Source: Naumannella cuiyingiana (lineage in GTDB: Bacteria; Actinomycetota; Actinomycetes; Propionibacteriales; Propionibacteriaceae). From it: a stretch of DNA of 64,000 nt. The translations under genes and the position numbers were made by a program. This document shows positions 24,443-34,905 of the stretch, piece by piece. The notes under the pieces were generated by a model. The model did not search any database. It worked only from the letters and a program-made list of their open reading frames with translations, and was not told the DNA's origin. How positions within the stretch are numbered: position 1 is the stretch's first letter; each line of letters opens with the position of its first letter. Location: positions 1,860,001 through 1,924,000 of the forward strand of contig NZ_JACBZS010000001.1 in NCBI RefSeq assembly GCF_013408305.1, written 5' to 3'.

Positions 24443-25471
24443 TCAGGTGCTTGTCCGCGCCGGTTGTCCGTTCGGCTGTGGCGCGCGCGGTCCGGGCGGG
24501 ACGGCACGGCCCGCCCGCTTCAGCGATCGCAGGGCGATCGCGACATCGGCATGTTGCAGTCCCGGAAGGCCGCCGATCGTCCGGGAGATGAAGGTGTAGA
24601 GCTCGGACTCCGAGGCCACCGCGATCTCGCCGCACAGGTTCCGGTCGCCGGTGGTCGCCGCGATCATCAAGACCGCGGGATGCTCGGCGAGGAGCGCCCC
24701 GGCCTTGCCGAGCTGGGTCGGGTTCACGTTCAGCCAGACGAAGGCGTTCACGGCCAGGCCGATGGCCTCCGGTTCGACGACGGTTCGGGTACGCAGGGTG
24801 CCGCTCGCCATCATCTGCTCCACGTGATGCCGAGCGGTCACGGCGCTGATGCCGCAGCGCCGGGCGATCATGCGCCAGGACTGCCGGGCGTCGTCCTGCA
24901 TGGCACCGGCGACCAGGGCCGCGACCGGGGGCAGATCCGCGCGATCGGGCGGGGAGGACTCCAGCCAGCGGTCGATACGCAGTGCGCGCAGCGCTGCCAC
25001 GGCGGCGTCGGGGAGCAGCGGCGGCATCCACCGATGCGGGGTGGAGTAGCGACGGATCACCTGATTGCTCCAGATCGCCTGCACTCCGTTCAGGGCGGGC
25101 AGTTGCTCGAGGGTGAGGTCGAGCAGATGGTCCTGGCTGGTGTAGCTGATCTCGGCGACCGCGTCGACGCTGCCGGTCACCAGCTTGACCGAACCGCACT
25201 CGGGCCACGATGCCAACCGCTCGACCGTGGACAAGACATTGCCGGGCGTACAGCGCAGCCGCACGAACAGCGACCGCGACCGGTTCGTGGCGCGGCTGTC
25301 GACGACGCCGGTGACCCACACGGTGCCGTCGGCGACGAGCCGGCTGACCCGGCGGGAGACGGTCGCCGGAGAGGTATGGGCCGCGTCGGCGAGCTGCGCA
25401 TTGGTCGCCCGCGGATGGGCAAGCAGCCCGCCGATGACTCTCCGGTCAACCGCATCCATCTGAGGCGTCAT
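24443..25471 (-). CDS. Lrp/AsnC-type regulator with two tandem HTH-ligand modules
   Basis: This 342-residue regulator is twice the usual Lrp length. The first module begins PQMDAVDRRVIGGLLAHPR with an AsnC-type winged helix (TNAQLADAAHTSPATVSRRV) and a RAM-like ligand domain. The second has a degenerate helix-turn-helix near QSWRMIARRCGISAVTARHHV and another RAM-like domain (VFVWLNVNP-like strand to VAIALRSLKRAG). The ATG at 25471 has GAGGAAG about 10 nt upstream; a GTG three codons earlier sits too close to it. It is divergent from the sugar ABC importer and probably controls it. Confidence 0.88.
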   Translation of the reverse strand: MTPQMDAVDRRVIGGLLAHPRATNAQLADAAHTSPATVSRRVSRLVADGTVWVTGVVDSRATNRSRSLFVRLRCTPGNVLSTVERLASWPECGSVKLVTGSVDAVAEISYTSQDHLLDLTLEQLPALNGVQAIWSNQVIRRYSTPHRWMPPLLPDAAVAALRALRIDRWLESSPPDRADLPPVAALVAGAMQDDARQSWRMIARRCGISAVTARHHVEQMMASGTLRTRTVVEPEAIGLAVNAFVWLNVNPTQLGKAGALLAEHPAVLMIAATTGDRNLCGEIAVASESELYTFISRTIGGLPGLQHADVAIALRSLKRAGRAVPPGPRAPQPNGQPARTST

Positions 25472-25623
25472 TTGATTCACTTCCTCAGTCTTGGATCATC
25501 GTTCATTGCAAAAGGAGCGGGTGTTGCGACCGAATGGTACAGCTGGGATACGTTGCGGACAGGAACCGAGCGTGCGCCGACGCACCCGTGTTGCACGCTC
25601 CCCGCGATCCGAGGAGGCTGCAC
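25472..25623. promoter_or_regulatory. divergent control region between the Lrp-type regulator and the sugar ABC operon
   Basis: The 152 bp hold the regulator's Shine-Dalgarno sequence at the left and GGAGG before the binding-protein ATG at the right. A possible plus-strand promoter is TTGCGA at 25524-25529 with an AT-richer stretch GGGATACGTT 17-19 nt on. The segment TTGGATCATCGTTCATTGC near 25492-25510 is the most AT-rich part and the likeliest regulator site, but no clear palindrome is visible. Confidence 0.35.
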
Positions 25624-26994
25624 ATGTCCCGTTTCCTGCATCGCTCGGCGGTGGCCGTCGCGGCCGCGTCCGTGCTGGTCCTTGCCGCCTGCTCCGGCGC
25701 CGGCGGTGACGCCGGGGAGTCTGACTCCGTCACCTTCTGGACGCCCCAGACATCACCCGAGCGGCTGGCTGCCCAGCAGGCGATCGCCGCCGCCTTCGAG
25801 CAGGAGTCCGGCATCAAGGTCGACGTGGTGCCGATGGCCGCTGCCGACCAGGACCAGGCTCTGGTCACGGGTGCCGCCTCCGGCGACGTGCCCGATGTGA
25901 TCCTCGCATCGGCGACCCAGACCAGCGCCTGGAACGCCCAGGGCCTGCTCGACACAGATGCGGCAGCGGCCACGGTGGAGGCGCTCGGGCCGGGCACCTT
26001 CAACGAGCGCGCGCTGCAGGCGCTCACCCCGGAGAGCCAGGCCGCCGCAGTGCCGAGCGACGGGTGGACCCATGTCATCGCGTACCGGAAGGATCTGCTG
26101 GAGAAGGCAGGGGTCGAGCCACCCACCAGCCTGGCGGAACTGGCCGCCGCCGCGACGACGATCAAGGAGAAGCTGGGCATCACCGGGCTGGCCTTCGGCA
26201 CTCAGGCCGGCACCGCTTCGGCCACCGAAGGAATCCAGTCGCTCTTCCAGACCGCCGGCTGTGAGCTGGTGACCGACGGCACGGTGACCATCGACTCCCC
26301 GGAGTGCACCGCCGCAGCCGAGCAGTTCATGACCCTGCGGAACTCCTCGACCTCCGGTGACTTCGATGTCAGCAGCGCCCGGGCGGCGTACCTGAACGGC
26401 GATGCGGGCATGCTCTTGTTCTCCACCCACCTGTTGGACGAGCTCGCCGGGCTGGATGATGCCAACCCGCCGACCTGTGAGCAGTGCGCCGACGACCCGG
26501 CCTTCCTGGCCAAGCAGAGCGAGTTCCTGACCGTACTCAACCCGGACAACCCGCGGCAGTACGGCACCGTGCTTGGGTACAACATTCCGCAGGGTGCCAA
26601 CGCCGAGGCCGCCCAGCGCTATGTCGAGTACGTCATGAGCACCGGCTATGTGGACACGCTCGCAGTCGCCACCGAGGGGCGGATCCCGCTGCGCAATGGC
26701 ACTCAGGAAAACCCGACCGAGTATCTCGACGCCTGGGGCAGACTCGGGATCGGTGCCGGCGCCAAGGCGAGCGCGGGCGACCTGTACGGCGAGGAGTTCG
26801 TCGACAGCATGTCCACCGGCATCAACTCGGTCTACCAGTGGGGCATGGGTACGCCCGATGCCGAGCTCGCCGGAGTGGTATTCAACCAAGGGGTACTGGC
26901 CGCGGAGATCGAGCAGTTGTACAGCGGCCGGCCGGCGGCCGAGGTCACCGCAGCCATGAAGAGCGCCGTCGAGGGAGTCCAGGCAGGGTTGTGA
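25624..26994 (+). CDS. sugar ABC transporter substrate-binding lipoprotein (CUT1 type)
   Basis: This 456-residue extracellular lipoprotein has a signal peptide with lipobox VLVLAACSGAG (Cys near residue 23). The mature part starts DSVTFWTPQTSPERLAAQQA and belongs to the family-1 solute-binding proteins that capture oligosaccharides or sugar derivatives. DVPDVILASATQTSAWNAQG and NGDAGMLLFSTHLLDELAG are typical blocks. GGAGG lies before the ATG at 25624. It is first in an operon with two permeases and no ATPase. The ligand is not deducible. Confidence 0.92.
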   Translation: MSRFLHRSAVAVAAASVLVLAACSGAGGDAGESDSVTFWTPQTSPERLAAQQAIAAAFEQESGIKVDVVPMAAADQDQALVTGAASGDVPDVILASATQTSAWNAQGLLDTDAAAATVEALGPGTFNERALQALTPESQAAAVPSDGWTHVIAYRKDLLEKAGVEPPTSLAELAAAATTIKEKLGITGLAFGTQAGTASATEGIQSLFQTAGCELVTDGTVTIDSPECTAAAEQFMTLRNSSTSGDFDVSSARAAYLNGDAGMLLFSTHLLDELAGLDDANPPTCEQCADDPAFLAKQSEFLTVLNPDNPRQYGTVLGYNIPQGANAEAAQRYVEYVMSTGYVDTLAVATEGRIPLRNGTQENPTEYLDAWGRLGIGAGAKASAGDLYGEEFVDSMSTGINSVYQWGMGTPDAELAGVVFNQGVLAAEIEQLYSGRPAAEVTAAMKSAVEGVQAGL

Positions 26995-27956
26995 CGGGCA
27001 GGGCTGTGACGGAACGTGTCCTGACCCGGCCGCGGCGGGGACAGTTGGCGCGGCGGGAGAGCCGACAGGGGCAACTGTTGACCCTCCCGACCCTGCTGGT
27101 GATCACCTTCGCCTCGATCCTGCCCCTGGTGCTGGTCTTCGTCTTCGCCTTCTCCGAGATCCGGCTGGTCGACATCCCCCGGATCGGCACCGAGCCGATC
27201 GAGTGGTCGCTGGCGAACTTCGAGCGCGCTTTCGGCAACCCGACCTTCTGGAATGCGCTCGGCACCACCCTGCTCTATGCCACATTGACCATGATCGGAT
27301 CGGTTGGCTGCGGGCTGGTGCTGGCGCTGTGCCTGCGCAGGCCGTTCCCCGGACGGGGTGTCGTGCGGGCGCTGCTGCTGGTGCCCTATGTCCTGCCGAT
27401 CATCGCGGCGGTGACGATCTGGCAGACGATGCTGAATCCCCAGTACGGCATCGTCAACGCGATCGGCCGGGAGTTCCTCGGCTGGTCGGCCCCGGTGGCC
27501 TTCCTGAACACCACCACGGTGGAGGCGTGGGGGATTCCGATCCCGCTGTCGCTGCTGGTCGTGGTGGTTTTCGAGATCTGGAGCTCCGCGCCGCTGTCCT
27601 TCCTGTTCATCACCGCCCGGCTGCAGAGCGTGCCCGCCGAGCTGGAGGAGGCGGCGGCGCTCGACGGCGCCTCCCGCTGGCAGACATTGACGCAGATCGT
27701 CCTGCCGCAGCTACGGGGGGTCATCCTGCTGCTCTGCCTGCTGCGATTCATCTGGACCTTCCAGAGCTTCAACGAGGTCTATCTGCTGACCGAGGGGGCG
27801 GGGGGCACCCAGGTGATGGCGCTGAAGGTCTACACCGAGCTGATCACTCGCGCCGATATCGGCAGTGCCGCCGCCTACGGCCTGCTGATGTCGGCCGTGC
27901 TGACCGTGCTGCTGGCCGCGTACGTGATCATCGGACGCCGCAAGGAGGCCATGTGA
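26991..27956 (+). CDS. sugar ABC transporter permease (MalF-like)
   Basis: This 321-residue permease has about six transmembrane helices and the EAA loop AELEEAAALDGASRWQTL near residue 224, which docks an ATPase. The cytoplasmic N-terminus is basic (RPRRGQLARRESRQGQ). The GTG at 26991 overlaps the binding-protein stop as GTGA; a second GTG at 27006 follows a GGGCAGGG stretch and is also possible. It pairs with the next gene to form the heterodimeric channel. No ATPase gene is in the cluster, so a shared MsiK-like ATPase encoded elsewhere is likely. Confidence 0.91.
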   Translation: MTGRAVTERVLTRPRRGQLARRESRQGQLLTLPTLLVITFASILPLVLVFVFAFSEIRLVDIPRIGTEPIEWSLANFERAFGNPTFWNALGTTLLYATLTMIGSVGCGLVLALCLRRPFPGRGVVRALLLVPYVLPIIAAVTIWQTMLNPQYGIVNAIGREFLGWSAPVAFLNTTTVEAWGIPIPLSLLVVVVFEIWSSAPLSFLFITARLQSVPAELEEAAALDGASRWQTLTQIVLPQLRGVILLLCLLRFIWTFQSFNEVYLLTEGAGGTQVMALKVYTELITRADIGSAAAYGLLMSAVLTVLLAAYVIIGRRKEAM

Positions 27957-28819
27957 GCTCTCGCTCCTCGTTGCGTAGCCCGCTCCCGCTGCGGGTCCTC
28001 CGGGGCGTGATCATCGCCGCCGCGCTGGTCGCCTCGCTGGGCCCCGTGCTCTACGGCGTACTGCTCACCCTGCGACCGGCGTCGTCGGTGATCCGGGAGC
28101 CGCTGCGGCTGATCCCCGGCCCGGACGAGATCGATCTGTCCGCCTATGCCACCGCGATGCTGAACGAGTCGGCCGGCGGATTCGGGCTGGGGCGCTTCGT
28201 CCTGAACTCCCTGGTGGTGGCGCTGTGCACGGTCGTATTGTCGATCCTGGTATCGGTGCTCGGCGCCTATGCTGCCGCCCGCCTGCGCTATGCCGGTCGA
28301 GGCGTGGTGAACGCGATCATCCTCGCGGTCTATCTGTTTCCCGGGATCGTCTTGTCCGTACCGCTGTTCGTGCTGCTCGCCCGGGTCGGGCTCACCGGTT
28401 CGCTGGCCGGGTTGTTCCTGGTCTATGTGGCAAGCACCGTGCCGGTCGCGCTCTACATGATGCGCAACTACTTCATCGCCTTGCCGATCAGCATCGAGGA
28501 GGCGGCCACGGTCGACGGCGCCTCGCTGCCCAGGATGCTGTGGAACATCATCTTGCCGGTGGCGATCCCCGGTGTCGTCTCGACGGCAATCTATACGTTC
28601 ATGATCGCCTGGAACGAGTACTTCTACGCCCTGCTCTTCCTGGTCCAGCGCCGGGAGCAGTGGACCGCACCGCTCGGTATCGCGCAGTTGAGCGATTTCG
28701 ACGTGCCCGTGACCGTCCTGCTGGCCGGATCGATCACCGTGACGGTGCCGGTGATCATCCTGTTCTCGGTCGTCCAGCGATTCCTGATCGACGGGCTCAC
28801 CTCCGGGGCCGAGAAGTGA
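27953..28819 (+). CDS. sugar ABC transporter permease (MalG-like)
   Basis: This 288-residue permease has six predicted helices and the EAA loop ISIEEAATVDGASLPRML near residue 180, as in MalG-type CUT1 subunits. The periplasmic segment RLIPGPDEIDLSAYATAM follows helix one. The GTG start overlaps the preceding stop (GTGA) and lies 5 nt after AAGGAGG, so translation is coupled and strong. It is the last gene of the importer operon and is convergent with the Gfo/Idh genes. Confidence 0.91.
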   Translation: MSSRSSLRSPLPLRVLRGVIIAAALVASLGPVLYGVLLTLRPASSVIREPLRLIPGPDEIDLSAYATAMLNESAGGFGLGRFVLNSLVVALCTVVLSILVSVLGAYAAARLRYAGRGVVNAIILAVYLFPGIVLSVPLFVLLARVGLTGSLAGLFLVYVASTVPVALYMMRNYFIALPISIEEAATVDGASLPRMLWNIILPVAIPGVVSTAIYTFMIAWNEYFYALLFLVQRREQWTAPLGIAQLSDFDVPVTVLLAGSITVTVPVIILFSVVQRFLIDGLTSGAEK

Positions 28820-28875
28820 CCGCGGACTCGCGGGACGGGGCGACCGGTGGGCGCGGCCGAGGCGTGCTGCGGGGC

Positions 28876-29880
28876 TCAACCGGGCCGGACCGGGCTGCCG
28901 GTGGCCAGCGACTCGTAGGCGGCCAGGGCGATCGCCATGCTGCGCCGACCGCTACGCCCGTCGGGCTGCGGCGCGACCCCGGTGCGGATGCCGTCGAGGA
29001 AGGCCGTGAGCATCGCGGCGTTCGCATCCTCGCCGTAGTCGCGCCGCAGCGGCCTTCCCTGTTCACCGGAGAATCCGGAGATCTGTTGGGAGTCGAAGGC
29101 GTCCATGTCGGCCAGACCGCCGGTGCCGAGCACCTGCAGGGTGAGGCCGCCCCAGACCAGGTCGCTGTCCGGGCGCGACCAACTGCAATCGATCGTGCCG
29201 ATCACGCCGTTGGCATACGCGATCGAGACCAGGCCGCCGGTCTCGGCTCGCGCGCGATCGGAGTTGATCATGGTATTGGCCGCCGCCAGCACCGAGGTCG
29301 CCTCGGTATCAGGCAGCAGGACCGTCAGCAGGTCGGCGATGTGCACCGTATGGTCCATGATCGCGCCGCCGCCGGATTCGGCCGGCTCGGAGAACCAGGC
29401 CCGTTCGGAGGGGAGCTTGCCGTTGTTCGTGCCGGCATAACTGACCAGTTCCCCGAGCTGCCCGGACTCCAGCGTGGCCTGCAGGGCGGCGAGCGGTCGG
29501 GAGAAGCGCACCGGATAGGCCGTCATCAGGTGCACCCCGGCCGCGGCGCAGGCCTCGATCATGGCATCGGCATCCGTCAGCGAGGTCGCCAGCGGTTTCT
29601 CGCAGAGCACGTGGATACCGGCGCCGGCGATCTTCTCGGTCGCCTCGCGGTGCCGGCTCGTCTCGGTGCAGACGATCACTCCGTCGGGATGCCAGGACAG
29701 CAGTTGATCGAGATCGTCGAAGTACCGGGCGCCGTAGGCGGCGGCAGCCTCCGGGCCGCGTGGTGACCCCTCGAGGGGCGGCGTGTCCACCAGCCCGACC
29801 TCCACCCCGGGACGCTCGGCCAGGACCCGCAGATAGCTGTACCCGTGGGTGTGGGCGAGGGAGTGGATGCCGATCCTCAT
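28876..29880 (-). CDS. Gfo/Idh/MocA-family oxidoreductase 1
   Basis: This 334-residue NAD(P)-dependent dehydrogenase acts on a sugar, inositol or related polyol. The Rossmann start MRIGIHSLAHTHGYSYLRVL is atypical, lacking the full GxGxxG. It keeps HVLCEKPLATSLTDADAM with the catalytic Lys near residue 90, and the C-terminal barrel has MDHTVHIADLL with the catalytic-type His. The ATG at 29880 begins the first strand and overlaps the upstream dehydrogenase stop (ATGA). The HTHGY stretch suggests an altered cofactor or substrate site. Confidence 0.88.
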   Translation of the reverse strand: MRIGIHSLAHTHGYSYLRVLAERPGVEVGLVDTPPLEGSPRGPEAAAAYGARYFDDLDQLLSWHPDGVIVCTETSRHREATEKIAGAGIHVLCEKPLATSLTDADAMIEACAAAGVHLMTAYPVRFSRPLAALQATLESGQLGELVSYAGTNNGKLPSERAWFSEPAESGGGAIMDHTVHIADLLTVLLPDTEATSVLAAANTMINSDRARAETGGLVSIAYANGVIGTIDCSWSRPDSDLVWGGLTLQVLGTGGLADMDAFDSQQISGFSGEQGRPLRRDYGEDANAAMLTAFLDGIRTGVAPQPDGRSGRRSMAIALAAYESLATGSPVRPG

Positions 29881-30911
29881 GCGCTGCGCTCCTCGGGCTG
29901 CGTGCTGGTCCATGCGTCGCCGAGCCGGACCGGACGCCCGGCCCGTGCCGATTCCGACGCGGCGGTGGCGATCGCGACCGCTTGCACCCCGTCGAACGCC
30001 GATACCCGGGTGGGGGCGCCGTCGCGGATCGCGGACAAGAACTCGCCGAGCTGATCATGGAACGGGCTCCGGCCGAGGTTGCGCGGGAGCAGGCCGCCGC
30101 GGGGTTGACCCGGCGCCGGGGCGTCCACGCGTACCGGTCGGTTGTCGGCAGAATCGTGGCGCAGATAGCCCGCGGTGCCGGCCAGGGAGAAGGCGGTTCG
30201 AAAGCTGGTGCCGGCGCTCGCCCAGGCGCCGAAGGCGCTGCTGATCGCCCCTGATGCGTGTTGCATCACCACCTGGGCGGCGGTCACCTCGCCCGTGTCG
30301 GCCGCGCGGGTGACGGAACGGGCGAAGACCTCGGTCACCTCACCGGCCAGCCAGCGGGCCATGTCCAGGTCATGGATCATCTGGTCGAGGATGATGCCGC
30401 CGGCGAGCGCCGGTTGATGGAACCACTCGCGCTTCGGGCGCTCGGCGATCCGGGTGAACCGCAGCACGGCCGGCGTACCGACGATGCCGGCGGCCACCTG
30501 CTGCTGCAGCGCCCGGTATTCGGGGAAGAAGCGGACGACCTGGGCCGGGAACAGCGAGACACCGGCTGCGGCGCAGGCGGACATGATCTCTCGCGCCTGT
30601 TCCGGATCCAATCCGAGCGGCTTCTCACAGATCACCGGGCGGCGGGCCGCGACGGCCTGCAACACCAGATCGCGATGGGTGTAGGTCGGGCTGCAGATGT
30701 CGACGATGTCGGCGCGCTCCAACAGCTCCGCCAGGCTGGTCACGGCCTCACCGGCGCCATGCCGCTCGATCAGCCCGGCGGCGCCCTCGTCGACGGAGTA
30801 CACCAGTACGCGGACACCGAGGTCGCGCCATGCCGGTAGATGCGCATTGGCGATCCCGCCGGCGCCGATGATGCCGACGGTGATCAATGCGCTGTCGGCC
30901 CGTTCTCCCAT
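29877..30911 (-). CDS. Gfo/Idh/MocA-family oxidoreductase 2
   Basis: This 344-residue NAD(P)-dependent sugar or polyol dehydrogenase has the canonical VGIIGAGGIANAHLPAW at residues 12-28, RPVICEKPLGLDPEQAREIM with the catalytic Lys near 98, and DQMIHDLDMARWLAGE with the substrate-site His. It is followed by its paralogue through a 4-nt overlap. The pair faces the sugar importer operon, which suggests stepwise oxidation or epimerisation of the imported compound, as in inositol or keto-sugar pathways. AAGGG lies before the ATG. Confidence 0.9.
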   Translation of the reverse strand: MGERADSALITVGIIGAGGIANAHLPAWRDLGVRVLVYSVDEGAAGLIERHGAGEAVTSLAELLERADIVDICSPTYTHRDLVLQAVAARRPVICEKPLGLDPEQAREIMSACAAAGVSLFPAQVVRFFPEYRALQQQVAAGIVGTPAVLRFTRIAERPKREWFHQPALAGGIILDQMIHDLDMARWLAGEVTEVFARSVTRAADTGEVTAAQVVMQHASGAISSAFGAWASAGTSFRTAFSLAGTAGYLRHDSADNRPVRVDAPAPGQPRGGLLPRNLGRSPFHDQLGEFLSAIRDGAPTRVSAFDGVQAVAIATAASESARAGRPVRLGDAWTSTQPEERSA

Positions 30912-31029
30912 TGCCGCCCTTCCCTGGCTGCGTGCTGTGCTCGCGCCGGACGCTAGCAGCCGCGATGCCTGCCGAGATCGGACTTCGAGCGGCCTGCAGG
31001 AGGCAGGTCCGAAGTCGGGCGCGACTGAA

Positions 31030-31043
31030 TGAAAGTTGTTTCA
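31030..31043. promoter_or_regulatory. LacI-like palindrome before the phosphoesterase and dehydrogenase genes
   Basis: TGAAA-GTTG-TTTCA lies in the 256-bp gap between the divergent dehydrogenase 2 and phosphoesterase genes. Its half sites match those of LacI-family operators (TGAAA/TTTCA), although the central CG is absent. An overlapping CTGAA-N10-TTCAG dyad spans 31025-31044. It could control either direction. Confidence 0.35.
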
Positions 31044-31167
31044 GAACTGCACCTGATGAGAAGTACAAGCATGATGCGGAGATTCGTTGATCGGAAGCGG
31101 CGAACGTATCGGGCACTCGTGCACGAAGGGTTGCCGCGCGCTGCGTGGCCGCTGAAGAATCAGGGCC

Positions 31168-33396
31168 GTGAGCGACACCGAACCCGGCATCGATCTTTCC
31201 GACCGGAGCGCCCTCTCCCGCCGCGCCGCGCTGCGTGGCGGCGCGGCGGTGCTGGTGGGCGCGGCCGCCGCGTCGACGCGGTCCCCGCGCGCCGCGGCTC
31301 AGCCAGGCACGCCGGAGTCTCGGCGTACCGTCGCGTTCCTGACCGATACCCACGTCGATCCGGAGAATGCCCGGCATCTGACCAACCTGCGGGCCGTGTT
31401 CGCTGCGATCGAGGCCGATCGGCCGGACCTGGTGCTGCACGGGGGTGACGTGACGGAGTACGGGAGCGCGGCGGAGTACCAGGCCTATCTCGACCTGGTG
31501 CCGGGATCGCTGCGAGACATCGTCTGGCATGTGCCGGGCAACCACGAGATCCGCTGGGACGTGACGGCCGCGGAGCTGTACGAGCGATACCTTGATCAAC
31601 GCAATGTGGAGGTGCACCTGGCGGGAATCCAGTTCTTGTTGCTGGATCCGACAATCTGGCAACAAGAGGTTGGCTACTACACCGAACAGGACCTCGCCTG
31701 GCTGCGGCGCAAGCTGCAGAACAAGTCGGCGAAGACCCCCACGGTGTTGGTCACGCACTATCCGATGGCCGAGGGCCACTACTACGTTGTCAATACCGAT
31801 GACCTGCTGCGAACGATCGAGGGCCGCAATGTGCAACTCGTGCTCGCCGGGCACACCCACCGACAACTGATCGACCTGTTCAACGGCCTCACCCAGTTGG
31901 AGGGAGCGGCCGTCAAGAACGCCGCCCAGTACTACCGGCTGACAGTCGTCGGCGAGGCCCGGCGACCGTCGCGGTTGCTGGTGGAACACGTCGGCATCGA
32001 CAACCCGGAACGCCCCGAGGACCGCCGTATCACCGAGGTGGTCGCCCTGCAGCTCGATGATCATCGCGGCCATCGCGAACGGCAACGCCGTCGGCAACCC
32101 GATCGTCTGCGGGTGCGGGTACGCGGGGACGAGCTGCTGATCACCGCCGTGACGAGCCAGCCGTCCGAAGGTCTGACGGCCCGGTGCGGGATCTACCAGC
32201 AACAGCTCTACGCCGGATCGATCGCGGAGAAGTGGACCCAGCTCACCCGCCGCGGCCGCAGCATCGAGGGGAGCCTGGACATCTCCGGCCTGCCGCCGGG
32301 TGAGCACCGGGTGAATGTCGAGTTCGTCGACGGCGACTCGCGCTGGCGGGTGATCGAGACGTTCCGCATCGATTCCGACGCGTACCGACCCGTCGACGAT
32401 GTCGCGCTCGGCGCGATCATCACCGGTGGCACGGTTCGGGTCGGAAACCGAGTGGTGGTTCCGGGCGCGGTCAACGGCGTGACCGCGCTGCAGGTCGGCC
32501 GGCGGCTGACGCGCGCCTGGGAGGCCGATACCGGGCCGGTGCTGACGAACCTGGCGGTCAGCGAGGATGAATCTCTGCTGGTGGCGGGATCGGCTGACGG
32601 CTATCTGATCGGTCTGGAAGCAGACAGCGGGAAGCAGCTCTGGCGCACGGGCCTGGGAGGGCCGGTGATGGCCGACCCGGCGATCTTCAAAGCGTCCGGG
32701 CGGGAACGGGTCGCGGTGATGGTCGGCGCCGAGCTGGTGTTGCTGGACGCCTCCGGCGAGGTGATCTGGTCCCGTCCGCAGCCCGGCATCAGCGCCGGCC
32801 GGGTCGCCGCCGATGACGAACTGATCTTCCTCGGCACCGGCGACGGCAAGGCGCGGGCGGTCAGGATCGAGGACGGCTCGCCGGTCTGGGAGGTGCTGCT
32901 GGCCGATCGTCCGGACGCCTACCGGAGGCTGATCTACGGTCCATGGACGACCCAGGCGACGGTGATCGACGATCGCGCGGTCTTCGTGGCGACGGTCTCC
33001 GGCGGGTACGCGCTGGACCGGGCGAGTGGCGAACAGGTCTGGGCGATCGAGCAGTCCTACCTGTATTCGGCGGTCAGGCCGCTGGCCGGCGGGGACCTGT
33101 TGCTGATTGACGAGTGGGGTGCGGCCAGCCGGGTCGAGGCGGCTACCGGCAATCTGCGGTGGACCACCGACCGGATGGTCTCCCGCTCGCTGGATGCGGC
33201 GCCGGTGATCGACGGCGAGACGGCCTATGTGATCGGCACCATGGGTGATCTCGCCGTGCTCGATCTGGCCACCGGGGAGTACCGGAAGGTGCGCCAGCTT
33301 TCCGCCTCGCCGGTGATCTCCTCACCGACGCTGATCGACTCGATGCTGATCAGCGCCCATCTCGACGGACGGGTACTCCTGACTCGGCTCGATTAG
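31168..33396 (+). CDS. Tat-exported metallophosphoesterase fused to a PQQ-like beta-propeller
   Basis: This 742-residue secreted protein has a twin-arginine leader SRRAALRGGAAVLVGAAAA at residues 16-34. The calcineurin-like phosphoesterase domain follows with DTHVD near 59, GGDVTEYG near 91, GNHE near 116, THYP and GHTHR, the full set of dimetal ligands. After a beta-sandwich linker (about 285-420) come PQQ-type repeats to the end, with blades such as AVSEDESLLVAGSADGYLIG and DSGKQLWRTGL. It probably hydrolyses a phosphoester outside the cell near the sugar importer, perhaps releasing the transported molecule. GTG start at 31168. Confidence 0.9.
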   Translation: MSDTEPGIDLSDRSALSRRAALRGGAAVLVGAAAASTRSPRAAAQPGTPESRRTVAFLTDTHVDPENARHLTNLRAVFAAIEADRPDLVLHGGDVTEYGSAAEYQAYLDLVPGSLRDIVWHVPGNHEIRWDVTAAELYERYLDQRNVEVHLAGIQFLLLDPTIWQQEVGYYTEQDLAWLRRKLQNKSAKTPTVLVTHYPMAEGHYYVVNTDDLLRTIEGRNVQLVLAGHTHRQLIDLFNGLTQLEGAAVKNAAQYYRLTVVGEARRPSRLLVEHVGIDNPERPEDRRITEVVALQLDDHRGHRERQRRRQPDRLRVRVRGDELLITAVTSQPSEGLTARCGIYQQQLYAGSIAEKWTQLTRRGRSIEGSLDISGLPPGEHRVNVEFVDGDSRWRVIETFRIDSDAYRPVDDVALGAIITGGTVRVGNRVVVPGAVNGVTALQVGRRLTRAWEADTGPVLTNLAVSEDESLLVAGSADGYLIGLEADSGKQLWRTGLGGPVMADPAIFKASGRERVAVMVGAELVLLDASGEVIWSRPQPGISAGRVAADDELIFLGTGDGKARAVRIEDGSPVWEVLLADRPDAYRRLIYGPWTTQATVIDDRAVFVATVSGGYALDRASGEQVWAIEQSYLYSAVRPLAGGDLLLIDEWGAASRVEAATGNLRWTTDRMVSRSLDAAPVIDGETAYVIGTMGDLAVLDLATGEYRKVRQLSASPVISSPTLIDSMLISAHLDGRVLLTRLD

Positions 33397-33402
33397 CGGC
33401 AT

Positions 33403-34889
<1,487 letters not shown>

Positions 34890-34905
34890 GGACCGAACAG
34901 ACGGC

